From: Pusillimonas sp. TS35
Lineage (GTDB): Bacteria; Pseudomonadota; Gammaproteobacteria; Burkholderiales; Burkholderiaceae_B
NCBI RefSeq assembly: GCF_009857885.1
Contig: NZ_WWER01000002.1
Coordinates: 434,001 to 498,000 of the forward strand
Direction of reading: 5' to 3'
Length of the DNA: 64,000 bases
The position numbers were made by a program, and so were the translations under genes. Below, one piece after another: positions 44,999-53,886 of this stretch. A model generated the notes under the pieces. The model had not been told where the DNA came from, did not search any database, and was given only the letters and a program-made list of their open reading frames with translations. The stretch's first letter is position 1. Every line of letters begins with the position of its first letter.

Positions 44999-45643
44999 GT
45001 GTCCAGCACGAACTCCCAGCCTTCGCAAGGCGCGCCGCGACAGCGCTCGATGCTGCCGCTGTACCTGATCGTCTTGATCTGCCTTGCGCCCATTGCATTT
45101 GCCCTGTTGGCTTATTACGTGCCGGCCTTGGGCTTGCGCCCCGAGGGCCATACCAATTATGGCTCCTTGGTTGACCCACAGCGCCCGATGCCGGCTGCCA
45201 CTGCACTGCCGCTCAAGACGCTGCAGGGTGAAACCTTTGATCTGGCGAGCCTGAAGGGGCAGTGGGTGCTGGTAAGCGCCGACGCCGCAGCCTGCCCGGA
45301 ATCGTGCGTGCGCAAACTGTTCATTCTGCGCAACTCGCACGCCAGCCAGGGCAAGGAGGTGGAGCGTTTATCGCGCGTATGGTTTGTGCTGGATGATGGC
45401 CAGGTTCCTGAGCAAGTGCTTGAGGCATACCAGGGTACGCACATGGTGCGTGTGCACCCAGACCGCCTGGCGGCCTTCCTGGCGCCTGATGCCACGCCCG
45501 CGGAGCGCGAGGCGGCTCTCAAGCAGCCAATGTGGATCATCGACCCGCTGGGCAACCTGATGATGCAATACCCAGCCGATGCGGAGCCGACCGCCGTACG
45601 CGACGACCTGCGCAAGTTGATCCGCAATTCACGCATAGGCTGA
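44999..45643 (+). CDS. Sco-like membrane-anchored thioredoxin-fold protein
   Basis: A 214-residue protein starting at GTG 44999, 17 bases after SURF1, with AAGGA upstream. One membrane anchor (about 20-42) precedes a periplasmic thioredoxin-like domain. A CPESC motif in AAACPESCVRKLF near residue 102 matches the CxxxC copper or redox site of Sco proteins. It is standard in oxidase operons of this group and usually listed as a hypothetical transmembrane protein. A copper-site role is inferred. Confidence 0.78.
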   Translation: MSSTNSQPSQGAPRQRSMLPLYLIVLICLAPIAFALLAYYVPALGLRPEGHTNYGSLVDPQRPMPAATALPLKTLQGETFDLASLKGQWVLVSADAAACPESCVRKLFILRNSHASQGKEVERLSRVWFVLDDGQVPEQVLEAYQGTHMVRVHPDRLAAFLAPDATPAEREAALKQPMWIIDPLGNLMMQYPADAEPTAVRDDLRKLIRNSRIG

Positions 45644-45650
45644 TTCACGC

Positions 45651-46661
45651 ATGTCCCGCATTTTGCAGCGCTATCGCAAGACGGTTTTCCTGACGTGGTT
45701 TCTGACGCTGGACCTGATCATGTTCGGGGCGTTCGTGCGCCTGACTGATTCCGGGTTGGGCTGCCCGGACTGGCCGGGTTGTTACGGCAATGTCACGCCG
45801 TTCGGCGCCAGCGAGCATATCGAGCAGGCGCTGGCGTCCATGCCCTATGGCGCGGTCAGCCATTCCAAAGCCTGGATCGAGATGATCCACCGCTACGCGG
45901 GGTCCATCCTGGGCATGCTCATCATTGCCATCGTGTACATGGCCTGGCGCTATCGCCGCGAGCTGGGGCATACGCCTCGGCTGGCGGCCTGGACGCTGGT
46001 GGCCGTGTGCGTGCAGGGCGCGTTTGGCGCCTGGACGGTCACACACCAGCTCATGCCGCTTGTGGTCACTACGCACCTGTTGGGCGGCATGCTGCTGCTG
46101 GGGCTGATGACCTGGCTGGCCGCCCGCGAGAAAACGCACGATTCGGTGCCGGCATTCGCGCTGCGTTGGCGCCCCTGGATTGCCGGCGCTCTGGTGCTGT
46201 TGTTTATACAGATCGCCCTGGGTGGCTGGGTCAGTACCAATTATGCGGCGCTGGCCTGCATGGATTTTCCCACCTGCCATGGGCAATGGGTGCCCGAGAT
46301 GGATTTCCAGGGCGGCTATTCGCTGGTGCGCGGCCTGGGCGTGCTGCCATCGGGGGAGATGATCTCCCAGCAAGCGCTCACGGCTATTCATTGGGTGCAT
46401 CGTAATTTCGCGTTTGTGGTGTTTGTGTATATGGCTGCGCTGGCACTGCGCCTGCAGGCCATACCCGGCCTGCGTGGGCCAGCCCGCCTGTTGCTCGCGC
46501 TGCTGTTTGTGCAGCTGCTCACAGGCCTGACCACAATCTTCTTTCAGTGGCCGCTGCTGATCGCGGTATTGCACAATGGTGGCGCGGCCGGGCTGACACT
46601 GGCCACCGTTACGTTGATGGTGCGGGTTTCACGGGCCGGGGAGGCTAAAATAGCGTCATGA
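45651..46661 (+). CDS. ctaA: Heme A synthase (COX15/CtaA)
   Basis: Converts heme O to heme A for the oxidase. The 336-residue protein has eight membrane segments. Heme-ligand His residues are in [14 protein letters not shown] near residue 82 and in [11 protein letters not shown] near residue 247, with further His in [30 protein letters not shown] near residue 37 is the family hallmark. The stop overlaps the ctaB start (ATGA). Confidence 0.95.
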   Translation: MSRILQRYRKTVFLTWFLTLDLIMFGAFVRLTDSGLGCPDWPGCYGNVTPFGASEHIEQALASMPYGAVSHSKAWIEMIHRYAGSILGMLIIAIVYMAWRYRRELGHTPRLAAWTLVAVCVQGAFGAWTVTHQLMPLVVTTHLLGGMLLLGLMTWLAAREKTHDSVPAFALRWRPWIAGALVLLFIQIALGGWVSTNYAALACMDFPTCHGQWVPEMDFQGGYSLVRGLGVLPSGEMISQQALTAIHWVHRNFAFVVFVYMAALALRLQAIPGLRGPARLLLALLFVQLLTGLTTIFFQWPLLIAVLHNGGAAGLTLATVTLMVRVSRAGEAKIAS

Positions 46662-47548
46662 CTACCGCCACTCTTTCTCACCAGTCGCTGCTGCGGCAGT
46701 ACTTGGTGCTCACCAAGCCGCGTGTTACGCAACTAGCTGTATTTTGCGCCGTGATCGGTATGTTTCTTGCCACGCCGGGCATGCCCGACCTATGGCGCGT
46801 GCTGGCTGGCACTGTGGGCATCTGGCTGCTCGCCGCTGCCGCGTTTGCTGTTAACTGCCTGATCGAACAAGAAATCGACGCTCGCATGCTGCGCACCGCG
46901 CGGCGTGCCACGGCCCGCGGCACGATCAGCAATGTTCAGGTGCTCATGTTTTCGGGCCTGTTGGGCGGCCTGGGCATGCTGGTGCTCTACACGTTGGTCA
47001 ACCCGCTCACCATGTGGCTCACGTTTGCCACTTTCGTGGGTTATGCCATCATCTATACCGTCATTCTCAAGCCCCGCACCTCGCAAAACATTGTCATCGG
47101 CGGCTTGTCGGGCGCCATGCCGCCGGCGCTGGGCTGGGCTACGGTAGCTGACGCGGTGCCGGCCGAGGCATGGATACTCGTCCTGATCATCTTTATCTGG
47201 ACGCCGCCGCATTTCTGGGCACTGGCCCTCTACCGCAACAACGATTATGCCAAGTCGGGGCTGCCAATGCTGCCTGTCACGCATGGCCAGTCATTCACGC
47301 GCCTGCACATCCTGCTCTACAGCCTGACACTCTTCGCCGCAACCATGCTGCCCTTTGTCGTGCGCATGAGCGGGCTGTTCTATCTTGCCTGCGCTGTTGT
47401 ACTCAGCGGCACCTTTGTGGCGTACGCATGGCGCCTGTATCGCAATTATTCCGACGCGCTCTCGCGCACGCTGTTTCGTTTCTCTATCTTGTATCTGGCG
47501 CTCCTGTTCGCAGCCTTGCTGGCAGACCACTGGTTGGCGCTGGTATGA
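46658..47548 (+). CDS. ctaB: Protoheme IX farnesyltransferase (heme O synthase)
   Basis: Prenyltransferase that adds a farnesyl group to heme b, making heme O for CtaA. The 296-residue protein has eight or nine membrane segments. Signature motifs are LTKPRVTQL near residue 14, [18 protein letters not shown] near residue 65, and [19 protein letters not shown] near residue 178. It is translationally coupled to ctaA. Confidence 0.96.
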   Translation: MTTATLSHQSLLRQYLVLTKPRVTQLAVFCAVIGMFLATPGMPDLWRVLAGTVGIWLLAAAAFAVNCLIEQEIDARMLRTARRATARGTISNVQVLMFSGLLGGLGMLVLYTLVNPLTMWLTFATFVGYAIIYTVILKPRTSQNIVIGGLSGAMPPALGWATVADAVPAEAWILVLIIFIWTPPHFWALALYRNNDYAKSGLPMLPVTHGQSFTRLHILLYSLTLFAATMLPFVVRMSGLFYLACAVVLSGTFVAYAWRLYRNYSDALSRTLFRFSILYLALLFAALLADHWLALV

Positions 47549-47598
47549 CCCTCGTGCGCCCAAGGGCGCATCCCCGGTTTTTTGTAGTGGAAGGTTTC

Positions 47599-48207
47599 AT
47601 GTCTCGGTTCAATAGCAGGTTTTCTCAGGGGCGCCGTCTTCTGGCCGCTGCCACCGTAGTGTTAGCCACCGGGCTGGCAGCCTGCGGTGAAAAACCGCCG
47701 GCGTTTCGCGGCACGGATATATCGGGCACGCATTTGGGCAAGGATATGGCCATGCAGGATACTGCCGGCCAGCTACGTACACTGGCCGACTATAAAGGCA
47801 AGGTAACAGTGGTTTTCTTTGGCTATACGCAGTGCCCCGATGTCTGCCCAACGTCAATGGTCACGCTGGGCCAGGCCGTGGAGACGCTGGGTAGCAATGC
47901 CGGCCAGGTACAGGTGCTGATGATCACGGTGGATCCGGACCGCGACACGCCTGAAATCCTCGATGCCTACGTCAAGGCATTCAATCCGGCTTTCGTGGGC
48001 CTGCGCGGCACGCCACAGCAGACTGCTGACACGGCAAGATCATTCAAGGCCTTTTACGCCAAAGCCAAGGGCGCTACGCCCGACCAGTACGCCATGGACC
48101 ACGCGGCGTCGTATTACGTGCTGGACAAGAAGGGCGAAGCGCGGGTGCTGATCAGCAACAATGCGCCGCCTGAAGACATCGCGCACGATCTCAAACAGCT
48201 GATGTAA
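47599..48207 (+). CDS. SCO1/SenC family copper chaperone lipoprotein
   Basis: A 202-residue exported protein that delivers copper to CuA of subunit II. The signal ends in a lipobox (ATGLAACGE), so it is likely a lipoprotein anchored at Cys 29 or nearby. The copper site CPDVCP is in FFGYTQCPDVCPTSM near residue 82, and the third ligand His is in AMDHAASYYV near residue 170. It ends the oxidase assembly cluster. Confidence 0.94.
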   Translation: MSRFNSRFSQGRRLLAAATVVLATGLAACGEKPPAFRGTDISGTHLGKDMAMQDTAGQLRTLADYKGKVTVVFFGYTQCPDVCPTSMVTLGQAVETLGSNAGQVQVLMITVDPDRDTPEILDAYVKAFNPAFVGLRGTPQQTADTARSFKAFYAKAKGATPDQYAMDHAASYYVLDKKGEARVLISNNAPPEDIAHDLKQLM

Positions 48208-48274
48208 GCGGTGGTTGCCGCCGTTTGTTGTTGAGGCTGTGGCGCGGCCAATGGCAGTGCCACGCCGCCTGGCG

Positions 48275-50899
48275 TCACAGCTTGTTTACGACGGCTTCAT
48301 CGCTTGAAGACGGGTTCGCCGGCCAGCCAATGGCCGTCTCATCGCTCGCCGGCGATGCATTCGCGGGTGGCTCATTCAGTTCGGGCAGCGGCTCGTGCTG
48401 ACGTTCGCCCGACTGGAACTCGCGCCATACCTCCAGCGCGCGCAGGCGCTGCTTCACGATGGTGTCGATGCGCTCTTTAAGCGCAGGGTTGCGCTCCAGC
48501 AGCGTGTTGAAATCTTTTTCGCGCAACATCAGCAGGCGGCTGTAGCCTAGCGAGGTTGCCTTCAGCTCAAACGTCGAACCAGTTGCCAGGCTGATTTCGC
48601 CAAAGATTTCACCCGTGCCGAGCTCGACGGTGGAGTGGTCGGGCAGGTGCAGTGTGACCGCGCCAGAGGCGACGATGTACATAGCCCGGTAGCGCCCGAA
48701 CTGCATCGTAATTTCCTGGTCGGGCACTGCTAGCCTGGGCTTGAGCACTTTGCACAGCGCCTGGATCTTCTCCTGCGGCAGCCTGTCGAACATAGGCACG
48801 CGCTTGATCAAGTCCGCCGCGGTCATGGCGATGTCGAGGCTGGGGCGTTGTTGCACGTGCTCCCAGCGCGCTTCTGTTTGTTTGATCAAGTCTGCATACA
48901 TTTCACCTGTGATCAGAAACTGCGACAGCATGTCGCGGTAGCGCAGGCGCTCCAGGGCCCGCGCCATGCGGCCCAGGTAGGCTTCCTGGAGCCACAGGGC
49001 GAACTTGGGATACTGCAGGCTCATGGCCTGCAGGGCATGGTCGATCTGGGCCAGGCGGAATCTGTGTACGTCGGTGATCATGACGGTGGCCTCATCGCCC
49101 AGCAGCGGGGTGATTTCTTTCTGTGCAAACTCCACGATGTGGCGTGCCACGGTGCGCTTGCTCATCAGGTTGGTGAAACGCTTGGCCAGTTCACTGGCCA
49201 GCCAACCCTGGAAACCGAACAGGTAATGCACGCGCAAGGCCATCCTGAAGGCTGGCGAATAGCGAAGGTCTGCCGCAACGGCCGAATGAAAACCTGCCAG
49301 CCCGCCTGCACGCACGGCGTCGCTCATGCGTTCCGCGCGCGCTAGCAGGGATTCGGCTGCGCGCCAGTCCACAACCTGCGCCTTGAGCGTGTCGTAGAAC
49401 ATTTCTTCTTCGCGAGCAGCCAGTATGCCCAGCCCGATCGCCACTTTCTGGTCCACCGTCAGGCGCACGAGCTCGCCGCCGTCAATGCTGGCTTGGGTAG
49501 CGTCGAACACCGCGTCCACACTGTTGCGCGCGTTATCGCCCAGGTGCTCTTGGCGTGCGATCTCGGCGGTGTGTTCGCGTATGTCCTCCAGCGCGACCAC
49601 AACGGCTTGATTGCGCAGCACGCGCTCCAGCAGCGGTAGTTCGTTGAGCCGCAGTTTGCGGATGAGCGGCCGCAGGCTTGTGCCATTGACGAACAGGGTC
49701 AGCAGCACGAAACCAGTGGTGGCCACGGCGATGAACTGACGTGCTTCATAAGGCACGTTGTGCTGTTCCGTTACCGCTAACGCCAATGCCAACGATACAG
49801 CGCCGCGCAGCCCGCCCCACCACATCACGATGCGATACGAGCGGCTTACCTTGGTGCCGAAGCGCGTAAGGCCCAGCAGCGGCAGCATGCCAAATACCAT
49901 GAAGCCGCGCGCCATCAGGGTGACCGCAAACAACAGCACGATCAACAATACCTGGGTCCAACTGATGTCGGCCATCATCCTGGGGATGAGCATGGCCGCG
50001 AACACAAAGATCAGCGAGTTAGCCCAGAAACCCAACTGTGCCCACGCGGCAGCCAACTGTTCGAAGGTGGCCGGCGACATGCGGGTGCGCCCTGTGGTGC
50101 CCACGACCAAGCCTGCAATCACGGTTGCCACCACGCCGGATACACCCAGATAGTGCTCGGAGATATAGAACGCGAGATAGGCCAGCGCGATGGTAAGGGT
50201 GATCTCGGCTGTAGGCCAACCCCGCAACGCAATGAACAGCCCGCTGGCCAGCCGACCCATGAGCAGGCCCGCCAACCCGCCGCCCAGGAAGCTGACGACA
50301 AAGCTGGAGAATATCTTGCCCGTGGAGATAGGCCCGCCGCTGAAAATGACCGACAGCAGCACTGTATAGAGCGCGATGGACGCGGCGTCGTTGAACAAGG
50401 ATTCGCCTTCGACCAGCGTGGTCAAGCGCTTGGGCGCGCCAACATCGCGAAAAACGCCTACCACGGCGGCCGGATCGGTGGTGGCAACGATGGCGCCCAG
50501 CATCAGGCACACCACCAGTCCGTAATCCGACACCATGCTCAGCGACATGCCGACTGCGACGGTGCAGACCACGACGGCGACGATAGCCATCATAAGGATG
50601 GGCCCGATGTCGTCCAGCAGGCGGCGCACGTTGAGCGCCAGCGCAGTTTCGAACAACAGGATGGGCAGGAAGACGAACAGGAAAGTCTCGGAAGAAACTT
50701 CGAAGTTCTGCAGGGAGTCGAGGAAGTCGGACATGACGACCGGCGCCCAGCTGTGCACGTGAATGATGAGGCCCAGCACTATGCCAACGATGGCAAGGAG
50801 TACGGAATAGGGCAAGCTGAGCCTGCCCGCGAGGGGCGGCATGAACGAAACCAGTGCGAGCAGGCCGGCGAGGCCAAATACCACGTGCCCGATATCCAT
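48275..50899 (-). CDS. Na+/H+ antiporter (CPA1/NhaP-like) with cyclic-nucleotide-binding-like domain
   Basis: An 874-residue protein. The N-terminal 410 residues hold about 12 helices of a CPA1 exchanger, with the ion-site motif ATTDPAAVVGVF near residue 140 and EGESLFNDAASIALY near 165. A long cytoplasmic helical region (about 430-700) follows. The C-terminal part (about 720-830) is a cNMP-binding-like fold with GTGEIFGEISLATGS. The last 40 residues are Pro/Glu-rich. The phosphate cassette Arg typical of true cAMP binding is not obvious (LATGS replaces RAA), so ligand binding is uncertain. Confidence 0.9.
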   Translation of the reverse strand: MDIGHVVFGLAGLLALVSFMPPLAGRLSLPYSVLLAIVGIVLGLIIHVHSWAPVVMSDFLDSLQNFEVSSETFLFVFLPILLFETALALNVRRLLDDIGPILMMAIVAVVVCTVAVGMSLSMVSDYGLVVCLMLGAIVATTDPAAVVGVFRDVGAPKRLTTLVEGESLFNDAASIALYTVLLSVIFSGGPISTGKIFSSFVVSFLGGGLAGLLMGRLASGLFIALRGWPTAEITLTIALAYLAFYISEHYLGVSGVVATVIAGLVVGTTGRTRMSPATFEQLAAAWAQLGFWANSLIFVFAAMLIPRMMADISWTQVLLIVLLFAVTLMARGFMVFGMLPLLGLTRFGTKVSRSYRIVMWWGGLRGAVSLALALAVTEQHNVPYEARQFIAVATTGFVLLTLFVNGTSLRPLIRKLRLNELPLLERVLRNQAVVVALEDIREHTAEIARQEHLGDNARNSVDAVFDATQASIDGGELVRLTVDQKVAIGLGILAAREEEMFYDTLKAQVVDWRAAESLLARAERMSDAVRAGGLAGFHSAVAADLRYSPAFRMALRVHYLFGFQGWLASELAKRFTNLMSKRTVARHIVEFAQKEITPLLGDEATVMITDVHRFRLAQIDHALQAMSLQYPKFALWLQEAYLGRMARALERLRYRDMLSQFLITGEMYADLIKQTEARWEHVQQRPSLDIAMTAADLIKRVPMFDRLPQEKIQALCKVLKPRLAVPDQEITMQFGRYRAMYIVASGAVTLHLPDHSTVELGTGEIFGEISLATGSTFELKATSLGYSRLLMLREKDFNTLLERNPALKERIDTIVKQRLRALEVWREFQSGERQHEPLPELNEPPANASPASDETAIGWPANPSSSDEAVVNKL

Positions 50900-50975
50900 G
50901 TGTAGCGGCGTTTAGTATGCGAGGAGTCTCAAGCATACTTTCTTTGCCAGTATGGTGGCGGTGCGGACGGGCATA

Positions 50976-51002
50976 AAAATGGGACACCCATGCAGGTGTC
51001 CC
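50976..51002 (-). terminator. Rho-independent terminator of the candidate small RNA
   Basis: An eight-base-pair perfect stem with loop TGCATG on the minus strand, followed by ATTTTT. It is 34 bases past the distal end of the proposed RNA's first stem and is not needed by rpoH, which has its own terminator at 51270-51302. Confidence 0.8.
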
Positions 51003-51092
51003 AAAAACATCCACTTCAATAGGGAGGGGAAGAGGAGAAGCCGAAGTGGATGGAGAACAATGGCTCGCGCATCGCAGCAGAAGCTTTGTTCA
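50976..51092 (-). ncRNA. Candidate small RNA with CU-rich loop
   Basis: A proposed leftward RNA of about 117 bases between rpoH and the antiporter gene. A possible promoter reads TTGAAC (complement 51123-51128), 18 bases, CCTAAT (complement 51099-51104). A perfect ten-base stem (51043-51052 with 51008-51017) closes a 25-base loop rich in C and U that contains CTCCTC and CCCTCCC, complementary to Shine-Dalgarno sequences. TTTTT follows. Next comes a second hairpin, GGGACACC with GGTGTCCC (50981-51002), followed by TTTTT. No start codon with coding content is seen. Confidence 0.55.
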
Positions 51093-51269
51093 CAGTGAAT
51101 TAGGCTACGCGGGAATGGGGAAGTTCAATTTTTTGGGGCGAATGAGTAAGATATTGTTTCTCAATTCAATCCGTGGGCGACCCCAACGGGGCGATACGCA
51201 CGGGTGCGGGCGCTGCCGCAGCCTGCCCCGTCATGGCGCTCGGGTTAAGAAACGACATCTTCGGGCAAT

Positions 51270-51302
51270 AAAAAAGGCCGCACTTGTTACCGAAGCGCGG
51301 CC
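51270..51302 (-). terminator. Rho-independent terminator of rpoH
   Basis: On the minus strand a GGCCGCGCTT/AAGTGCGGCC stem (one G-T pair) closes a seven-base loop and is followed by TTTTTT. It starts 17 bases after the rpoH stop. Confidence 0.9.
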
Positions 51303-51318
51303 GGGAAGCAGGGAAGAA

Positions 51319-52209
51319 TCAGGCCGTGAGCGCAGTGCGCAGCTTTTTGAACGCGGCGGCTTCGATTTGGCGGATGCGTTCAGCGGAGACACCGAATTCG
51401 GCGGCGAGCTCATGCAGCGTGGCACCGCCCTCGTCTTGCAGCCAGCGTGCCTCAACAATGCGGCGCGAGCGGTCGTCCAATACACCCAACGCGTTGGCCA
51501 AGCCTTCGCCTTGCAATGTGTAGTAGGCATTGCGTTCAAGCACAGCGGAAGGCTCATGGTCGCCGTTGTCGGACAGGTACGAAATGGGCGCAAACGATGC
51601 GTCGTCGTCATCGCGGGTCTCGAGGGCCATTTCCTGGCCCATCATGCGCACCTCCATTTCGGAGACGTCCTGTGGGCGAACGTTGAGCTCGCGGGCGATC
51701 GCGTCTACCTGGTGCGAATCGAGGCTTTGGCCGCTGTCTTCGGGCCGCATGCGGCGCAGGTTGAAGAACAGCTTGCGCTGTGCCTTGGTGGTGGCTACTT
51801 TTACCAGCCGCCAGTTGCGCACGATGTATTCATGGATCTCTGCTTTGATCCAATGCACCGCGAAGGATACCAAGCGTACCCCGCGGTCAGGGTCGAAGCG
51901 CTTGACTGCCTTCATGAGGCCCACATTGCCTTCCTGGATCAGGTCGGCGTGCGCAAGGCCATAACCCAAGTACTGCCGGGCGATGGATACGACCAGGCGC
52001 AGGTGCGCGGTAATGAGTTGGCGTGCGGCATCGAGATCGGATTCGTCGCGCAAGCGCCGCCCCAGTTGCATTTCCTCGTCGTGGGTCAGCATGGGCAGGC
52101 GATTGACGGCACTGATATAGGCTTCGATCGTGCCGAGCGCACCAGGATTGGAAACGGCAACCGCCAACTGGGCGTTGGACAGGGCCAGCGAATGGGAGGA
52201 TTGCGTCAT
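51319..52209 (-). CDS. rpoH: RNA polymerase sigma factor RpoH (sigma-32)
   Basis: Heat-shock sigma factor, 296 residues. Region 1.2-2.4 includes AHLRLVVSIARQYLGYGLAHADLIQEGN near residue 68, followed by the -10 recognition part RGVRLVSFAVHWIKAEIHE. The RpoH box is seen as QRKLFFNLRR near residue 145, which is specific for sigma-32. Region 4.2 is at the C-terminus (ELAAEFGVSAERIRQIE). A perfect CIRCE operator lies in its promoter region, so HrcA control adds to the usual heat control. Confidence 0.97.
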   Translation of the reverse strand: MTQSSHSLALSNAQLAVAVSNPGALGTIEAYISAVNRLPMLTHDEEMQLGRRLRDESDLDAARQLITAHLRLVVSIARQYLGYGLAHADLIQEGNVGLMKAVKRFDPDRGVRLVSFAVHWIKAEIHEYIVRNWRLVKVATTKAQRKLFFNLRRMRPEDSGQSLDSHQVDAIARELNVRPQDVSEMEVRMMGQEMALETRDDDDASFAPISYLSDNGDHEPSAVLERNAYYTLQGEGLANALGVLDDRSRRIVEARWLQDEGGATLHELAAEFGVSAERIRQIEAAAFKKLRTALTA

Positions 52210-52246
52210 CGTTATGGGTGTTCCTTACGGAAGTTCATAGCCAATA

Positions 52247-52273
52247 TTAGCACTCTATGCGATCGAGTGCTAA
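52247..52273. promoter_or_regulatory. CIRCE element (HrcA operator) upstream of rpoH
   Basis: TTAGCACTC, nine bases, GAGTGCTAA: a perfect match to the CIRCE consensus on both arms. It begins 38 bases before the rpoH start codon, well placed to act as an operator or in the 5' untranslated region. Confidence 0.93.
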
Positions 52274-52563
52274 TGCCTGGAAAGAATTCAAAAAGATACC
52301 CATAAGAGCAGTTTTTTGATGAAAAAGTTCCGTTTTGAAGGGTATTTGTGTGCAGAATGCGCCCCAAACCAGCAACCCGTCGCAAGGGCTGCTATTAGCG
52401 AACCTGGGTAGTGATCCTTCGATGTTCCTTATGTCCGTATCGCCCACCAACTCGATCAGCTGAAACACCGCACTGATGCGGTCGATTCTGCGAGTGCGGG
52501 GGCCGTACTTGAGGTATCTTTAGTGTTTCCCGGTTTCCTCATTATCTTGAAGGCATTCCCATC
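52274..52563. other. Intergenic region between rpoH and the binding-protein gene
   Basis: No convincing gene. A 73-codon minus-strand frame passes through the CIRCE element and has no conserved content. The region should hold the rpoH promoter and the promoter of the rightward binding-protein gene; I could not place -35/-10 boxes with confidence. Confidence 0.5.
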
Positions 52564-53712
52564 ATGCGACTGAAGTTCCTGGCCTGCGCCACTGTACTGG
52601 CGGCCCTGGCGTCCGCTCCCGCGTTGGCGCAAGTAAAAATTGGTGTTATTACCTCGTCCACCGGGCCTACCGCTATGGTGGGCATCCCGCAAAAGAACGC
52701 AGTGGCCCTGCTGCCCAAGAAGTTCGGCGACCTGTCGGTTGAGTATATTTCTCTGGACGACGCGAGCGACACCACGCAGTCGGTCACCAGTTTCAAGAAG
52801 TTGATCACTGAAGAGAAAATCGATGCGCTGATCGGCCCCACGGGTTCGCCCAATATCATGAGCATGATCCAGTTCGCGGCCGAATCGGGTACGCCTGTGC
52901 TGGCGCCGGTAGGTACGGCTGCGGCGGTGCAGCCGATGACGCCCGAGAAAAAGTGGGTATTCAAGACCACGCAGAATGATGACATTATTGCCGAGGCCCT
53001 GGTTGGGCACATGGTGCGCAAGGGCATAAAGACGCTGGCGTACATTGGTTTTAACGACGCCTATGGCGAAAACTGGCTGAAGGTAATCACAGGTCTGGCG
53101 CAAAAACATGGCATCAAGCTTGGGCCGGTTGAACGCTATCAACGCTCCGACAGTTCTGTCACCGGGCAATCGCTCAAGATCCTGGCGGCCAACCCCGATG
53201 CGGTGCTGGTGGGTGGCACGGGCACGGCAGCGGTGCTGCCGCAGGCCACCCTGGTCAAGCAAGGCTACAAAGGTCAGGTCTACCAAACCCACGGCGCGGC
53301 GCTGCCGGCCTTCCTGAAGATGGGCGGCAAGGACGTCGAGGGCACCATACTGGCGGCCAGCCCCATGCTGGTGTTGTCCGAGGTCGATGACAGCAATCTG
53401 TCCAAGAAGGTGGCCGAGGAGTTCGTCAAGCGCTACAAGGCGATCTATAACGAGCAGCCCGCAACCTTCGCTGCCAACGTATACGACGCTGGCTTGCTGC
53501 TTGAGCAGGCGGCGCCGCTGGCGGCCAAGGCGGGCAAGCCGGGCACGCCCGCATTCCGCAGTGCATTGCGCGATGCGTTGGAGCAAACCAAGGGTTTGGT
53601 GGCCACACAGGGCGTCTACAACATGACGCCGGAAGATCACAGCGGCTTCGACGAGCGCGGCCGTGTGCTCATTACGGTCAAGGACGGGCAGTGGCGTTTG
53701 CTGAAGGACTGA
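52564..53712 (+). CDS. Orphan ABC transporter substrate-binding protein (HAAT type)
   Basis: A 382-residue type I periplasmic binding protein with a clear signal peptide (about 1-22, ending APALA), then QVKIGVITSSTGPTAMVG. ABC permease or ATPase genes are not nearby, so it must use a transporter encoded elsewhere or act as a sensor. A GC-rich hairpin follows at 53727-53751. Ligand unknown; aromatic or branched-chain acids are usual for the family. Confidence 0.88.
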   Translation: MRLKFLACATVLAALASAPALAQVKIGVITSSTGPTAMVGIPQKNAVALLPKKFGDLSVEYISLDDASDTTQSVTSFKKLITEEKIDALIGPTGSPNIMSMIQFAAESGTPVLAPVGTAAAVQPMTPEKKWVFKTTQNDDIIAEALVGHMVRKGIKTLAYIGFNDAYGENWLKVITGLAQKHGIKLGPVERYQRSDSSVTGQSLKILAANPDAVLVGGTGTAAVLPQATLVKQGYKGQVYQTHGAALPAFLKMGGKDVEGTILAASPMLVLSEVDDSNLSKKVAEEFVKRYKAIYNEQPATFAANVYDAGLLLEQAAPLAAKAGKPGTPAFRSALRDALEQTKGLVATQGVYNMTPEDHSGFDERGRVLITVKDGQWRLLKD

Positions 53713-53726
53713 ACGCCTGTAGAGGG

Positions 53727-53751
53727 GGCGGCGGGCGGTAAGGCCGCCGCC
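53727..53751 (+). other. GC-rich hairpin after the orphan binding protein
   Basis: GGCGGCGG (53727-53734) pairs with CCGCCGCC (53744-53751) around a nine-base loop. There is no T tract, so it is more likely an mRNA 3'-end protecting hairpin than a terminator. Confidence 0.55.
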
Positions 53752-53886
53752 TGGTTCGTGGTCGGGGTTGATTAAGCGGGCCGGCCCGGCGCGTCAGTTG
53801 TGGCCCGAGCGACCGACGCATACCGTTCAGATGCCGCCGTCGTGGACACGGCGGGCGGCGTTGGTTATTTCGACGCTCAGGCCGGG

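Noticed and set aside
51124-51140. Sequence TTCAATTTTTTGGGGCG resembling one arm of the ssb terminator
   Set aside because: Only one arm is present with an extra T, so it forms no hairpin; probably chance or a decayed fragment. A genome-wide count of this 16-mer would decide whether it is a dispersed repeat.
52247-52468. A 73-codon minus-strand frame upstream of rpoH
   Set aside because: It runs through the CIRCE element and has no conserved sequence; the region is regulatory.
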